A stretch of DNA of 42,984 nucleotides, from NCBI GenBank assembly GCA_030655395.1, contig JAURVQ010000003.1, forward strand, positions 1 through 42,984, written 5' to 3'. The stretch is from Gammaproteobacteria bacterium (GTDB lineage Bacteria; Pseudomonadota; Gammaproteobacteria; SURF-13). Made by a program: the position numbers and the translations under genes. This document shows positions 16,431-23,803 of this stretch, piece after piece (the first letter of the stretch is position 1; every line of letters begins with the position of its first letter). The notes beneath the pieces were generated by a model. That model was not told the origin of the DNA, made no database searches, and worked only from the letters and a program-made list of their open reading frames with translations.

Positions 16431-17314
16431 TGACCACACGCACCTGGCTCAATCTGGCATTGCTCGGCGGCGTGGCGCTGCTGGTGCTGGTCGTCGTCTA
16501 TCAGCCCGGCCTCCACACGGCGCAGCCGTTGCCCAGGCTCACTGCGCTCGTGCCGGCGAACATCACGCATCTCCGCATCGAACGCGACGGCGCCGCGCCG
16601 ATAGCGCTGGAGCGCAAGGCGCAGGACTGGATCATGACCGCGCCGGTGCGCATGCCCGCCAATACCTTCCGCGTCGAGACCGTGTTGCAGGTGGCGCAGG
16701 CGGAGAGCCACGCGCGCATGGACGCCGCCACAGTGCGGCTGGCCGAATTCAAGCTCGACAAGCCGCGCGTGCAGCTGTGGTTTGACGCTACCGAGATCGC
16801 CTTTGGCGCTACCGAGCCGCTCAACGGACGCCGTTACGTGCGCCTCGGCGACAGCGTGCACCTCATCAGCGACACCGTGTATTTCGACCTGATCGGCGAG
16901 TTCACCGCATTTGCCGATAGCGCGCTGCTCGCGCCCCAGAGCCAGAACCGCCTCACGCAGCTTGATCTGCCCGCCCTGCGCCTGGTGCGGGTGGGCGAGG
17001 GCGGCTGGATGCAGGCGCCGAACCGCATGCATGCACCGCCGGAGCCGGAGGTGTCGATGGATAGGGTCAATGCGCTGCTCGATGCCTGGCGCCGTGCGCG
17101 CGCGATCCAGGTGCGCCCCTATGTCACACCCGTGAGCGCTGGCGCGGAGCCGGAGAATGTGATCTTTATTCATCTGGAGGACGCAGAGCAGCCACTGCGT
17201 TTCGATATCGTGAGCCGCACGCCGGACCTGGTGCTGGCGCGGGCCGACCTTGGCGTGCAGTATCATTTTCCGGCGGGCGCCATCCGGAAACTGTTCAGTC
17301 TCGCCGTACCCTAA
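16430..17314 (+). CDS. DUF4340 domain protein, last gene of ABC cluster
   Basis: The 294-residue protein has an N-terminal membrane anchor (about 7-25), then a mostly periplasmic region matching DUF4340 in pattern (ITHLRIERDGAAPIALERKAQDWIMTAPVRMPANTFRVETVLQVA). The end of the preceding gene overlaps its ATG by one base (TAATG), so it is almost certainly co-translated with the GldG-like gene. DUF4340 proteins regularly accompany GldAFG-like ABC clusters. The function is unknown. A weak pair of SD-like purines precedes mutM, which follows after 14 bp. Confidence 0.82.
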   Translation: MTTRTWLNLALLGGVALLVLVVVYQPGLHTAQPLPRLTALVPANITHLRIERDGAAPIALERKAQDWIMTAPVRMPANTFRVETVLQVAQAESHARMDAATVRLAEFKLDKPRVQLWFDATEIAFGATEPLNGRRYVRLGDSVHLISDTVYFDLIGEFTAFADSALLAPQSQNRLTQLDLPALRLVRVGEGGWMQAPNRMHAPPEPEVSMDRVNALLDAWRRARAIQVRPYVTPVSAGAEPENVIFIHLEDAEQPLRFDIVSRTPDLVLARADLGVQYHFPAGAIRKLFSLAVP

Positions 17315-17328
17315 GGGCACCTCTAAAA

Positions 17329-18144
17329 ATGCCTGAATTGCCGGAGGTTGAAACCACACGGCGCGGCATTGCGCGTCATAGTGTGGGGAAAACGGTCGCG
17401 CGCGTGGTGGTGCGCGACGCGCGTCTGCGCTGGCCGGTGCCGCGCACGCTGGGACGCCGGTTGCCGGGGCAGTTGATCGAAGCCGTAGAACGGCGCGGCA
17501 AGTACCTGCTGCTGCGCAGTCGCGCCGGCACGCTGATTATGCACCTCGGCATGTCGGGCAGCCTGCACGTCCTGCCTGCATCCACACCAGCACAAAAACA
17601 CGATCACCTCGATATTGTGTTCACCGATCACACCTGTCTGCGGCTGCGTGATCCGCGCCGTTTCGGCGCGGCGCTGTGGACGGAGCGCGACCCGCTCACG
17701 CATCCACTCTTGAGCCTGCTCGGCCCGGAGCCGTTGGGCGAAGATTTTAACGCGGCTTATATACATCGGCGCGCACGCGGACGACGCACGGCGATCAAGC
17801 AATTCATCATGGACAGCCGGATGGTGGTGGGCGTCGGTAATATCTATGCCAGCGAGGCACTGTTTGCTGCGGGCATCCACCCGGCACGCGCCACGGGCAG
17901 GGTCTCACTGGAACGCTGTGAGCGCCTGGTGTGTTCGATTCGGGACGTGTTGCGGAAGGCGATCGCACAAGGCGGCACCACGTTGCGCGATTTTCGCAGC
18001 AGTGATGGCACGCCCGGTTATTTCCAGCAGCAGCTTGCCGTGTACGGGCGCGATGGCCTGCCGTGTCCGGCCTGCGGGCATCCCGTGCGGCAGCTCAGGC
18101 AGGGGCAGCGTGCAACGTATTATTGCGCGCGGTGTCAGCGCTGA
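17329..18144 (+). CDS. mutM: Formamidopyrimidine-DNA glycosylase
   Basis: Removes 8-oxoguanine and formamidopyrimidines and nicks the abasic site. The 271-residue protein begins MPELPEVETTRRG, giving the catalytic N-terminal Pro after Met removal and Glu3. The conserved Lys of the RRGKYLLLR segment, the HLGMSG motif, the H2TH region VVGVGNIYASEALFAAGIHP, and a C-terminal zinc finger (CPACGHPVRQL...YYCARCQR) are all present, so the enzyme looks complete. Confidence 0.97.
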   Translation: MPELPEVETTRRGIARHSVGKTVARVVVRDARLRWPVPRTLGRRLPGQLIEAVERRGKYLLLRSRAGTLIMHLGMSGSLHVLPASTPAQKHDHLDIVFTDHTCLRLRDPRRFGAALWTERDPLTHPLLSLLGPEPLGEDFNAAYIHRRARGRRTAIKQFIMDSRMVVGVGNIYASEALFAAGIHPARATGRVSLERCERLVCSIRDVLRKAIAQGGTTLRDFRSSDGTPGYFQQQLAVYGRDGLPCPACGHPVRQLRQGQRATYYCARCQR

Positions 18145-18198
18145 GCACGCGTGTCCACCTGCACCATACGGAGCATTTAAGGGGGAAAGAGAATAGAA

Positions 18199-18226
18199 AG
18201 TGTGAGCATTTTGCAATGCTCACACT
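18199..18226 (-). terminator. Hairpin terminator after the cold-shock gene
   Basis: A perfect 12-bp stem, AGTGTGAGCATT with AATGCTCACACT, and a 4-nt loop. On the minus strand it lies about 47 nt after the cold-shock stop codon and is followed by the pyrimidine-rich TTTCTATTCTCTTT. On the plus strand no T-tract follows, so it mainly serves the cold-shock transcript, though it could also slow read-through from mutM. Confidence 0.7.
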
Positions 18227-18273
18227 CAACCTGCGCGCTTATTATTGTTGTTCTAAGCGACTGACGTCAGGCT

Positions 18274-18480
18274 TTAGGCCTTGATAACTACCTTGGTGGC
18301 CTGCATCCCTTTGGGGCCACGCGTGGCTTCGAATTCCACCGCCTGACCTTCGGCCAGGGACTTGAATCCGTCACCCTGTACAGTGGAGTAGTGTACAAAG
18401 ATGTCGTCGCCGCCGTCGGTGGGGGAGATGAATCCAAAGCCCTTGGAATCGTTAAACCATTTCACAGTACCATTTTTCAT
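18274..18480 (-). CDS. Cold-shock domain protein (CspA family)
   Basis: The 68-residue single cold-shock domain binds single-stranded RNA/DNA and melts RNA structures. The RNA-binding motifs are KGFGFI (RNP1) and DIFVHYS (RNP2), followed by [24 protein letters not shown]. The middle of RNP2 has Tyr where Phe is more usual. The gene stands alone; the 183-bp region upstream (18481-18663) should hold its promoter and leader, and includes a small GGCGG/CCGCC hairpin about 35 nt before the ATG. Nothing else was recognised there. Confidence 0.96.
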   Translation of the reverse strand: MKNGTVKWFNDSKGFGFISPTDGGDDIFVHYSTVQGDGFKSLAEGQAVEFEATRGPKGMQATKVVIKA

Positions 18481-18663
18481 AAATGACTATCTCTTACTCA
18501 TAAATATAGGGCGGAAAACACCGCCGGATTAAATTCCTGCGACTGCAAAAAAACTGTAGTCTCAGGTACTTGTGCACGCACGAAAGGGCATGCTGCGACA
18601 GATAGTATCGAACGCCGCGCGCAAACGCAAGCCTCGGAAACATGCGGCAAGCGGGACGCTTTT

Positions 18664-19668
18664 TCAGGCGCGCGCGTAGGGAAAGGCGATGATCTCGCGG
18701 ATGGCGGTGGCGTTGGAGGCGAGCATCAGCAGCCGGTCAATGCCGAGCGCGACACCGGCACACGGCGGCATGCCGTGCGCGAGTGCCGCGAGCAGATGCT
18801 CATCGAGGGGCATAGTCGGCAATCCTTGCGCTTGCCGCCGTGCGTTATCCCGCTCGAAGCGACGGCGCTGTTCGGCACTGTCGCCCAGCTCATGAAATCC
18901 GTTGGCAAGTTCAATGCCGTTGATGAACAGTTCGAAGCGTTCCGCCAGCGCGCAGGGCTGGCCGGGAGAGGGCGGGCGGATGCGCGCGAGCGCCGCCTGC
19001 GAGGCCGGATAGTCGTGAACAAAATACAGGCGCTGCGGTTCCATGCGCGGCATCACGGCATGGGTGAGCAGCAGGTCCAGCCAGGCGTCGCGCTCATCGA
19101 GCGTGAGGCCCGGCACTTTGCCCACGCCGTGCGCGCGGGCGCACTCCCTGAGGTCGGCGGCGCTGGCGGTGTGGGGGTCAATGCCGGCGTGGCGCAGGAA
19201 CAGCGCGCCGTAACTCACGCGCTCACTCGCTGACGGCTTCGGCCCGTTATTGAGCAGGCCTGTCACCAGCGCCTCGACCTCGTCCATCAGCGCATGGTGA
19301 TCGAAGCCTGGGCGATACCACTCGAGCAGGGTGAATTCAGGGTTGTGCCAGCGCCCGCACTCGCCGTTGCGAAACACCTTGCCGATCTGGTAAATCGGCC
19401 CGCTACCCCCCGCGAGCAGGCGCTTCATGGGGAATTCCGGCGAGGTGTGCAGAAACAGCGGTGCCCCATCCGGTGCATCCGGGCCGGCGTAGTGTGTGGT
19501 GAAGCTGTGCAATTGTGGGTCGGTGCTCGCCGCATGCGAGAGCACCGGCGTGTCCACCTCGAGTACGCCGCGCGTTGCAAAAAATTCCCGGATCGCGGCG
19601 AGGAGCCGCGCACGCAGACGCAGGGTCTCAAGGGTGGCGGCGGGCTTCCATGAGGGGTTGGAATTCAA
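18664..19668 (-). CDS. epmA: Elongation factor P--(R)-beta-lysine ligase
   Basis: Class II lysyl-tRNA synthetase paralogue that attaches beta-lysine to EF-P. The 334-residue protein is only the catalytic domain, with motif 1 region FFATRGVLEVDTPVLSHAA, motif 2 around FRNGECGRWHNPEFTLLEWYRPG, and motif 3 GVALGIDRLLMLASN. The start is TTG at 19668: the N-terminus aligns with E. coli EpmA (SWKP against SWQP), and an in-frame stop lies four codons upstream. That stop is formed at the edge of repeat copy 2, whose end is 11 bp from the start codon, so the element forms the 5' flank of this gene. Confidence 0.95.
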   Translation of the reverse strand: MNSNPSWKPAATLETLRLRARLLAAIREFFATRGVLEVDTPVLSHAASTDPQLHSFTTHYAGPDAPDGAPLFLHTSPEFPMKRLLAGGSGPIYQIGKVFRNGECGRWHNPEFTLLEWYRPGFDHHALMDEVEALVTGLLNNGPKPSASERVSYGALFLRHAGIDPHTASAADLRECARAHGVGKVPGLTLDERDAWLDLLLTHAVMPRMEPQRLYFVHDYPASQAALARIRPPSPGQPCALAERFELFINGIELANGFHELGDSAEQRRRFERDNARRQAQGLPTMPLDEHLLAALAHGMPPCAGVALGIDRLLMLASNATAIREIIAFPYARA

Positions 19669-19679
19669 TGGATGTTGTT

Positions 19680-19826
19680 ACTCATAAGTCAGTAAGTAAG
19701 ACGACACTTCCCGCTACGTCCCCGCCCCCTGTTTAGGGGGCGGGACAGGGTGGGGGTAGGGTAAACAGCGTATTTACTCAGGAGACACATCATTTACGTT
19801 GTCGTCTTACTTTGTGACTCCTGAGT
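19680..19826 (+). repeat. 147-bp interspersed repeat, copy 2
   Basis: Second copy of the family, in the gap between efp and epmA (both minus strand). It starts ACTCATAAGTCAGTAAGTAAG and ends GTGACTCCTGAGT. The hairpin CCCGCCCCCT/AGGGGGCGGG and the G-run pattern (19736-19756) are identical to those of the other copies. The internal inverted arm (19776-19788) is ACTCAGGAGACAC, one base off the right end (19814-19826), where copy 1 is perfect. The copy lies 22 bp after the efp stop and 11 bp before the epmA TTG, so a transcript covering efp and epmA would contain it. Confidence 0.9.
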
Positions 19827-19848
19827 AAGGTGTAGCAGTTCGATGCGA

Positions 19849-20418
19849 TTATTCCTTGACCCGCGACACATACTCGCCGGTACGCGTGTCCACCTTGAGC
19901 AACTCGCCGACCTCGATGAACAACGGCACTCGCACCACGGCGCCGGTCTCAAGCGTGGCAGGCTTGCCGCCGCCGCCGGAGGTATCGCCACGCAGGCCGG
20001 GGTCGGTGTCGCTCACCCGGAGCGTGACAAAATTGGGGGGGGTGACAAACAGCGGTTGCCCGTTCCAGAGCGTGATGGTGCAGACATCCTGTTCCTTGAG
20101 CCATTTTTTTGCGTCAGCGACTGCGTTACTATCAGCAATGTGCTGCTCAAAGGTGTCGGGGACCATGAAGTGCCAGAACTGGCCGTCGTTATAAAGATAC
20201 TGCATGGCGGTGTCGATGATGTCCGCCCCTTCCAGGGTGTCGCCGGATTTGAAGGTGCGCTCAATCACGCGCCCGGTTTTCAGGTTGCGTATCTTGACGC
20301 GGTTGAAGGCCTGCCCCTTGCCGGGTTTTACAAATTCATTTTCGACGATGGCGCAAGGGTCATTGTCCAGCATCACTTTGAGACCGCTTTTGAATTCATT
20401 GGTACTGAACGTCGCCAT
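19849..20418 (-). CDS. efp: Translation elongation factor P
   Basis: EF-P relieves ribosome stalling at polyproline stretches. The 189-residue protein has the three-domain layout. Lys34 in [10 protein letters not shown] is the site modified by EpmA and EpmB and it is present. The C-terminal domain ends with [12 protein letters not shown]. It is divergent from epmB with only 43 bp between starts, so both promoters must be packed there or overlap the genes. EF-P, its ligase and its aminomutase are all here, which argues for the beta-lysylation pathway. Confidence 0.97.
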   Translation of the reverse strand: MATFSTNEFKSGLKVMLDNDPCAIVENEFVKPGKGQAFNRVKIRNLKTGRVIERTFKSGDTLEGADIIDTAMQYLYNDGQFWHFMVPDTFEQHIADSNAVADAKKWLKEQDVCTITLWNGQPLFVTPPNFVTLRVSDTDPGLRGDTSGGGGKPATLETGAVVRVPLFIEVGELLKVDTRTGEYVSRVKE

Positions 20419-20461
20419 CGTGTCTTTTGCCTCTGCCTAATCCAATAGTGAAAATTTTAAC

Positions 20462-21469
20462 ATGAGTGCCCAGTCTGTGACATCTTTGCCGCTGGCACAC
20501 TGGCAGCGTGAACTTGCGCAGGCCGTCAGCGATCCAGCGCGCTTGTTGCAGATGCTGGAGCTGCCGCCTAGTCTGCTGTCTGCCTCTCGGCTGGCGGCGG
20601 CAGGCTTTTCGCTGCGCGTGCCGCGCGGCTACGTGGCGCGCATGCGCAAGGGCGATGCGTATGATCCGCTGTTGCGTCAGGTGCTGCCGGTGGCCGAGGA
20701 GGCCGTCGAGACAGCGGGGTTCCGTTTCGATGCCGTGGGCGACCTTGGCGCCATGCCGGTGCCCGGCGTATTGCACAAATATCAGGGGCGCGCACTGCTC
20801 GTGGCCACGGGGGCCTGCGCCATCCACTGCCGTTATTGTTTCCGCCGCCACTTTCCGTACGCGGAGGCCAATCCGGCGCAGGAGGGGTGGAGCGCAGCGC
20901 TGGACTATATCGCCGCGGACAGCAGTCTGCGGGAAGTGATTCTGAGCGGCGGCGATCCGCTCAGCCTGAGCGACACACGCCTGTCGGCCTTGTCCGGCGC
21001 ATTGCAATCCATCGCGCACGTGAAAACCCTGCGCATACACACCCGTTTGCCCATCGTGCTGCCGGAGCGCGTGGACGACGCCTTGCTCGGCTGGCTGGCG
21101 GCAAGCCGCCTCCGGCCGGTGATGGTGGTGCATGCCAATCACGCGCATGAAATCGATGCCGCGGTGCGGCATGCGCTCGGACGCCTCGTTGCGACGGGGG
21201 TGGTGCTGTTCAATCAGTCGGTGCTGCTTGCCGGCGTGAATGATTCGGTGCAGGCCCTGGCGGCGCTGAGCGAGGCCCTGTTCGACGCCGGGGTCACGCC
21301 CTACTACCTGCACCTGCTGGATCGGGTGCAGGGCACGGCGCACTTCGAAGTGGATGAGGCGCGCGCGCGTGACCTGATGCACGGGTTGCGCGCCTGCCTG
21401 CCGGGTTATCTCGTGCCGCGCCTGGTGCGCGAACAGGAAGGGATGCCGTTCAAGCTGGTGCTGGCGTGA
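20462..21469 (+). CDS. epmB: EF-P beta-lysylation protein (lysine 2,3-aminomutase-like)
   Basis: Radical SAM, PLP-dependent enzyme that converts (S)-alpha-lysine to (R)-beta-lysine for EF-P. The 335-residue protein has the cluster motif CAIHCRYCFRRHFPY (Cys119, Cys123, Cys126), the SGGDPLSLSD segment, and a C-terminal part (HLLDRVQGTAHFEV) containing residues of the PLP/substrate site. Like EpmB it is shorter than clostridial lysine aminomutases. It is transcribed away from efp. Repeat copy 3 begins 37 bp after its stop. Confidence 0.95.
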   Translation: MSAQSVTSLPLAHWQRELAQAVSDPARLLQMLELPPSLLSASRLAAAGFSLRVPRGYVARMRKGDAYDPLLRQVLPVAEEAVETAGFRFDAVGDLGAMPVPGVLHKYQGRALLVATGACAIHCRYCFRRHFPYAEANPAQEGWSAALDYIAADSSLREVILSGGDPLSLSDTRLSALSGALQSIAHVKTLRIHTRLPIVLPERVDDALLGWLAASRLRPVMVVHANHAHEIDAAVRHALGRLVATGVVLFNQSVLLAGVNDSVQALAALSEALFDAGVTPYYLHLLDRVQGTAHFEVDEARARDLMHGLRACLPGYLVPRLVREQEGMPFKLVLA

Positions 21470-21506
21470 ATGTCATGTAATACTCATTTCTAAGTTGTGA
21501 ATAGTG

Positions 21507-21653
21507 ACTCATAAGTCAGTAAAGAAGACTACACTTCCCGCCACGTCCCCGCCCCCTATTGAGGGGGCGGGACAGGGTGGGGGTAGAGTAAACAGGGTTT
21601 TTACTCAGGAGTCACATCATTAACCTTGTAACCTTATTTCCTGACTCCTGAGT
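21507..21653 (+). repeat. 147-bp interspersed repeat, copy 3
   Basis: Third copy, between epmB and the FimX-like gene. Starts ACTCATAAGTCAGTAA, ends CTGACTCCTGAGT. The internal arm ACTCAGGAGTCAC (21603-21615) pairs with the right end. The G-tract run at 21563-21583 is identical to those in the other copies. The hairpin loop differs (ATTG against GTTT) while the stem is kept. The copy ends two bases before the ATG of the FimX-like gene, so it must supply that gene's ribosome-binding region; no good SD is visible in it. Confidence 0.9.
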
Positions 21654-21655
21654 GG

Positions 21656-23743
21656 ATGAAAAAAGAAAACACGGTGCGTTTGCTCATCGTCGATGACTCC
21701 TCCGACGATGCCGAGATGATGTCCAATTTGCTGCGCCGCGCAGGTTACAGTGTGCGCGTCGCGCGCGTAGAAACGCAGGACGAGGTGGAGGCGGCGATCG
21801 CAGGACAGACGCTCGACCTTATCGTGAGCGTGCCTCGGCTCGCGGAGATGGATGTGCAGCAGGTGCTCGCACGGATACGGGAGTCCGGCATGGATATCCC
21901 GCTCATCGTCGTCACCGGCGGCAATGAAGACCATGGGCCTGCACTGGAGGCGCTGCGCAATGGGGCGCGTGACATGGTGCAGAAGGATCAGGCCGAGCGT
22001 CTGCAGCTTGCACTGATACGCGAACTTTCCGATCTCGACCTGCGCCGCGCCCATCGCATGTGTGAAGCGTCACTGCGCGAAACGGAGAAACGAAATCGCC
22101 TGCTGCTCGACAGCTCGCACGACGCCATTGCCTACGTGCACGACGGAATGCACATCTACACCAACGCCGCTTATCTCTCCATGTTCGGTTATCTCAGTGC
22201 GGAGGAGGTTGAAGGCACGCCGGTGATGGATATGGTGGCGCCCGCCGATCACGCCCGCTTCAAGGATTTTCTGCGCAATTACGACAAGGGCGGGCAGGCC
22301 AGGGAACTCGATCTGCAGGGGCGGGATATCGCAGGCAAGGAGTTCAAGCTCAAGATGGAGTTCAGTCCCGCCAGCATCGAAGGCGAGACATGTACGCAGA
22401 TCATTATCCGCGATCTCTCGCAAAACCAGGAGTTGCAGGAGAAGATCAAGGCGCTCAGCAGGCAGGAACTGCTGACCGGCCTCTATAATCACCAGTATTT
22501 CCTGGAAGAACTGGATCGTGCGGTGGCGCGGGCGGTGAACGGCGAGACGAGCGCGATGCTCTATATCGGCATCGACAACTTTCAGGCGCTCAAGGAAAAT
22601 TCGGGCATTCCTGCGGGCGACATGGTGCTGGGCGATATCGCCACGCTGTTGCGTGAGAAGCTGGAGTCAGGCAGCCTCGCCGCGCGCTTCAGCGACGATG
22701 TGTTCACCATCCTGCTGCAGGGGGGCGATACCGCTCAGGCGCAAACACTGGCGGAGACATTGCGCAAGGCCGTCGAGGAGGCCGTACTCGACGCCGACGG
22801 CCAGCCAGCCACGCTTACCTGCACCATTTGCGTTTGCGCCATCAGCGAGAGTCTCGCGAGCAGCCGTGAACTTCTGCTCGGCATTTCACGCACCTGCACG
22901 GCGGCGCGGAACGCCGGCGGCAACCGGGTACAGGTATACAATCCGGCGGTAGAGGCGCGCATCATCCGTGAAGAGATGCGGCACTGGTCGGTGCAGCTGC
23001 AATCCGCACTCGATGGCAACCGTTTCCGCCTCCTGTATCAGCCGATTATCAGCCTGCGCGGCGGCAGCGAAGAACATTACCAGGTGTTGCTGCGCATGCT
23101 CGATGAACAGGGTAACGAGATGCAGCCCGAGCAATTCATGCCGGGTGCCGAGCAGGTGGCGTTGATGGGCGCGCTGGACCGGTGGGTGATCGAGCGTGCG
23201 GTCAAACTGCTCGCTGCGAGGCGCCAGGCAGGACACAAGACCAGCTTCTTCATCAAGCTGTTTGTGGATACGATGACGGACAAGACGCTGCTGCCGTGGA
23301 TCAGCGAAACCATCAAGGCGGTGCGCCTGGCGGGTGATGGTCTGATCTTCGAGGTGCGTGAGGCCTCCGCAGCGGACAATCTCAGGGAGGCGAAGGAGTT
23401 CGTCAACGGCCTGAAGGAACTGCGCTGCCGCTTCGCGCTCAACCACTCGCCTTCCGGCAGCGGGCCTGCAAACTTTGCCTATCTCAGACATCTCCCGGTC
23501 GACTATCTCAAGATCAACGGCTCCCTCATGCCGGGCCTTGCCGCCAGGCCCGAGAATCAGGAGATGGTCAAGCTGGTCAATGAAACCGCGCGCGGTGCGA
23601 AGATCGCCACGGTGGCCGAATGTGTGGAGGATGCCGCGACGCTTGCGCTGTTATGGCAGTACGGTCTCGATTATGCGCAGGGCTATTACTTCCAGAAACC
23701 GGGTGAGACACTCACTTACGATTTTTCAGGTGACCATGCGTAG
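21656..23743 (+). CDS. FimX-like REC-PAS-GGDEF-EAL protein with degenerate sites
   Basis: The 695-residue protein has four domains: response-regulator receiver (about 7-125), PAS (about 145-260), GGDEF (about 270-430) and EAL (about 440-690). All three catalytic or acceptor sites are altered. The receiver keeps the acidic pair Asp13-Asp14 but has Val59 at the expected phospho-Asp. The GGDEF motif is SDDVF (346-350). EAL is QVL (476-478), and the DDFG segment is replaced by NHSPSG. Pseudomonas FimX (691 residues) has the same architecture and equally degenerate motifs, binds c-di-GMP and controls type IV pili. Type IV pilus genes lie at the right end of the window. Its stop codon is the first three bases of a 63-bp palindrome. 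Confidence 0.85.
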   Translation: MKKENTVRLLIVDDSSDDAEMMSNLLRRAGYSVRVARVETQDEVEAAIAGQTLDLIVSVPRLAEMDVQQVLARIRESGMDIPLIVVTGGNEDHGPALEALRNGARDMVQKDQAERLQLALIRELSDLDLRRAHRMCEASLRETEKRNRLLLDSSHDAIAYVHDGMHIYTNAAYLSMFGYLSAEEVEGTPVMDMVAPADHARFKDFLRNYDKGGQARELDLQGRDIAGKEFKLKMEFSPASIEGETCTQIIIRDLSQNQELQEKIKALSRQELLTGLYNHQYFLEELDRAVARAVNGETSAMLYIGIDNFQALKENSGIPAGDMVLGDIATLLREKLESGSLAARFSDDVFTILLQGGDTAQAQTLAETLRKAVEEAVLDADGQPATLTCTICVCAISESLASSRELLLGISRTCTAARNAGGNRVQVYNPAVEARIIREEMRHWSVQLQSALDGNRFRLLYQPIISLRGGSEEHYQVLLRMLDEQGNEMQPEQFMPGAEQVALMGALDRWVIERAVKLLAARRQAGHKTSFFIKLFVDTMTDKTLLPWISETIKAVRLAGDGLIFEVREASAADNLREAKEFVNGLKELRCRFALNHSPSGSGPANFAYLRHLPVDYLKINGSLMPGLAARPENQEMVKLVNETARGAKIATVAECVEDAATLALLWQYGLDYAQGYYFQKPGETLTYDFSGDHA

Positions 23744-23803
23744 GGTGCATTCCATGCACCATGTTGTTTGCCGCCGTATGTTTGGTGCATGGAATGCACC
23801 CTA
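23741..23803. repeat. Perfect 21-bp palindrome between convergent genes
   Basis: The left arm TAGGGTGCATTCCATGCACCA (23741-23761, shown minus nothing but one base longer than the core GGTGCATTCCATGCACC) is matched exactly by its reverse complement at 23783-23803, with a 21-nt loop. Each arm is itself a small palindrome, GGTGCAT-TCC-ATGCACC. The element fills the whole gap: its first three bases are the stop codon of the FimX-like gene, and its last base touches the stop codon of the DUF1015 gene. It may act as a bidirectional terminator, though it has no T-tracts. Confidence 0.9.

Noticed and set aside
18640-18663. Hairpin AAGCG-TCC-CGCTT after epmA as a terminator
   Set aside because: The 5-bp stem is short and palindromic by chance in GC-rich DNA; no T-tract on the minus strand.
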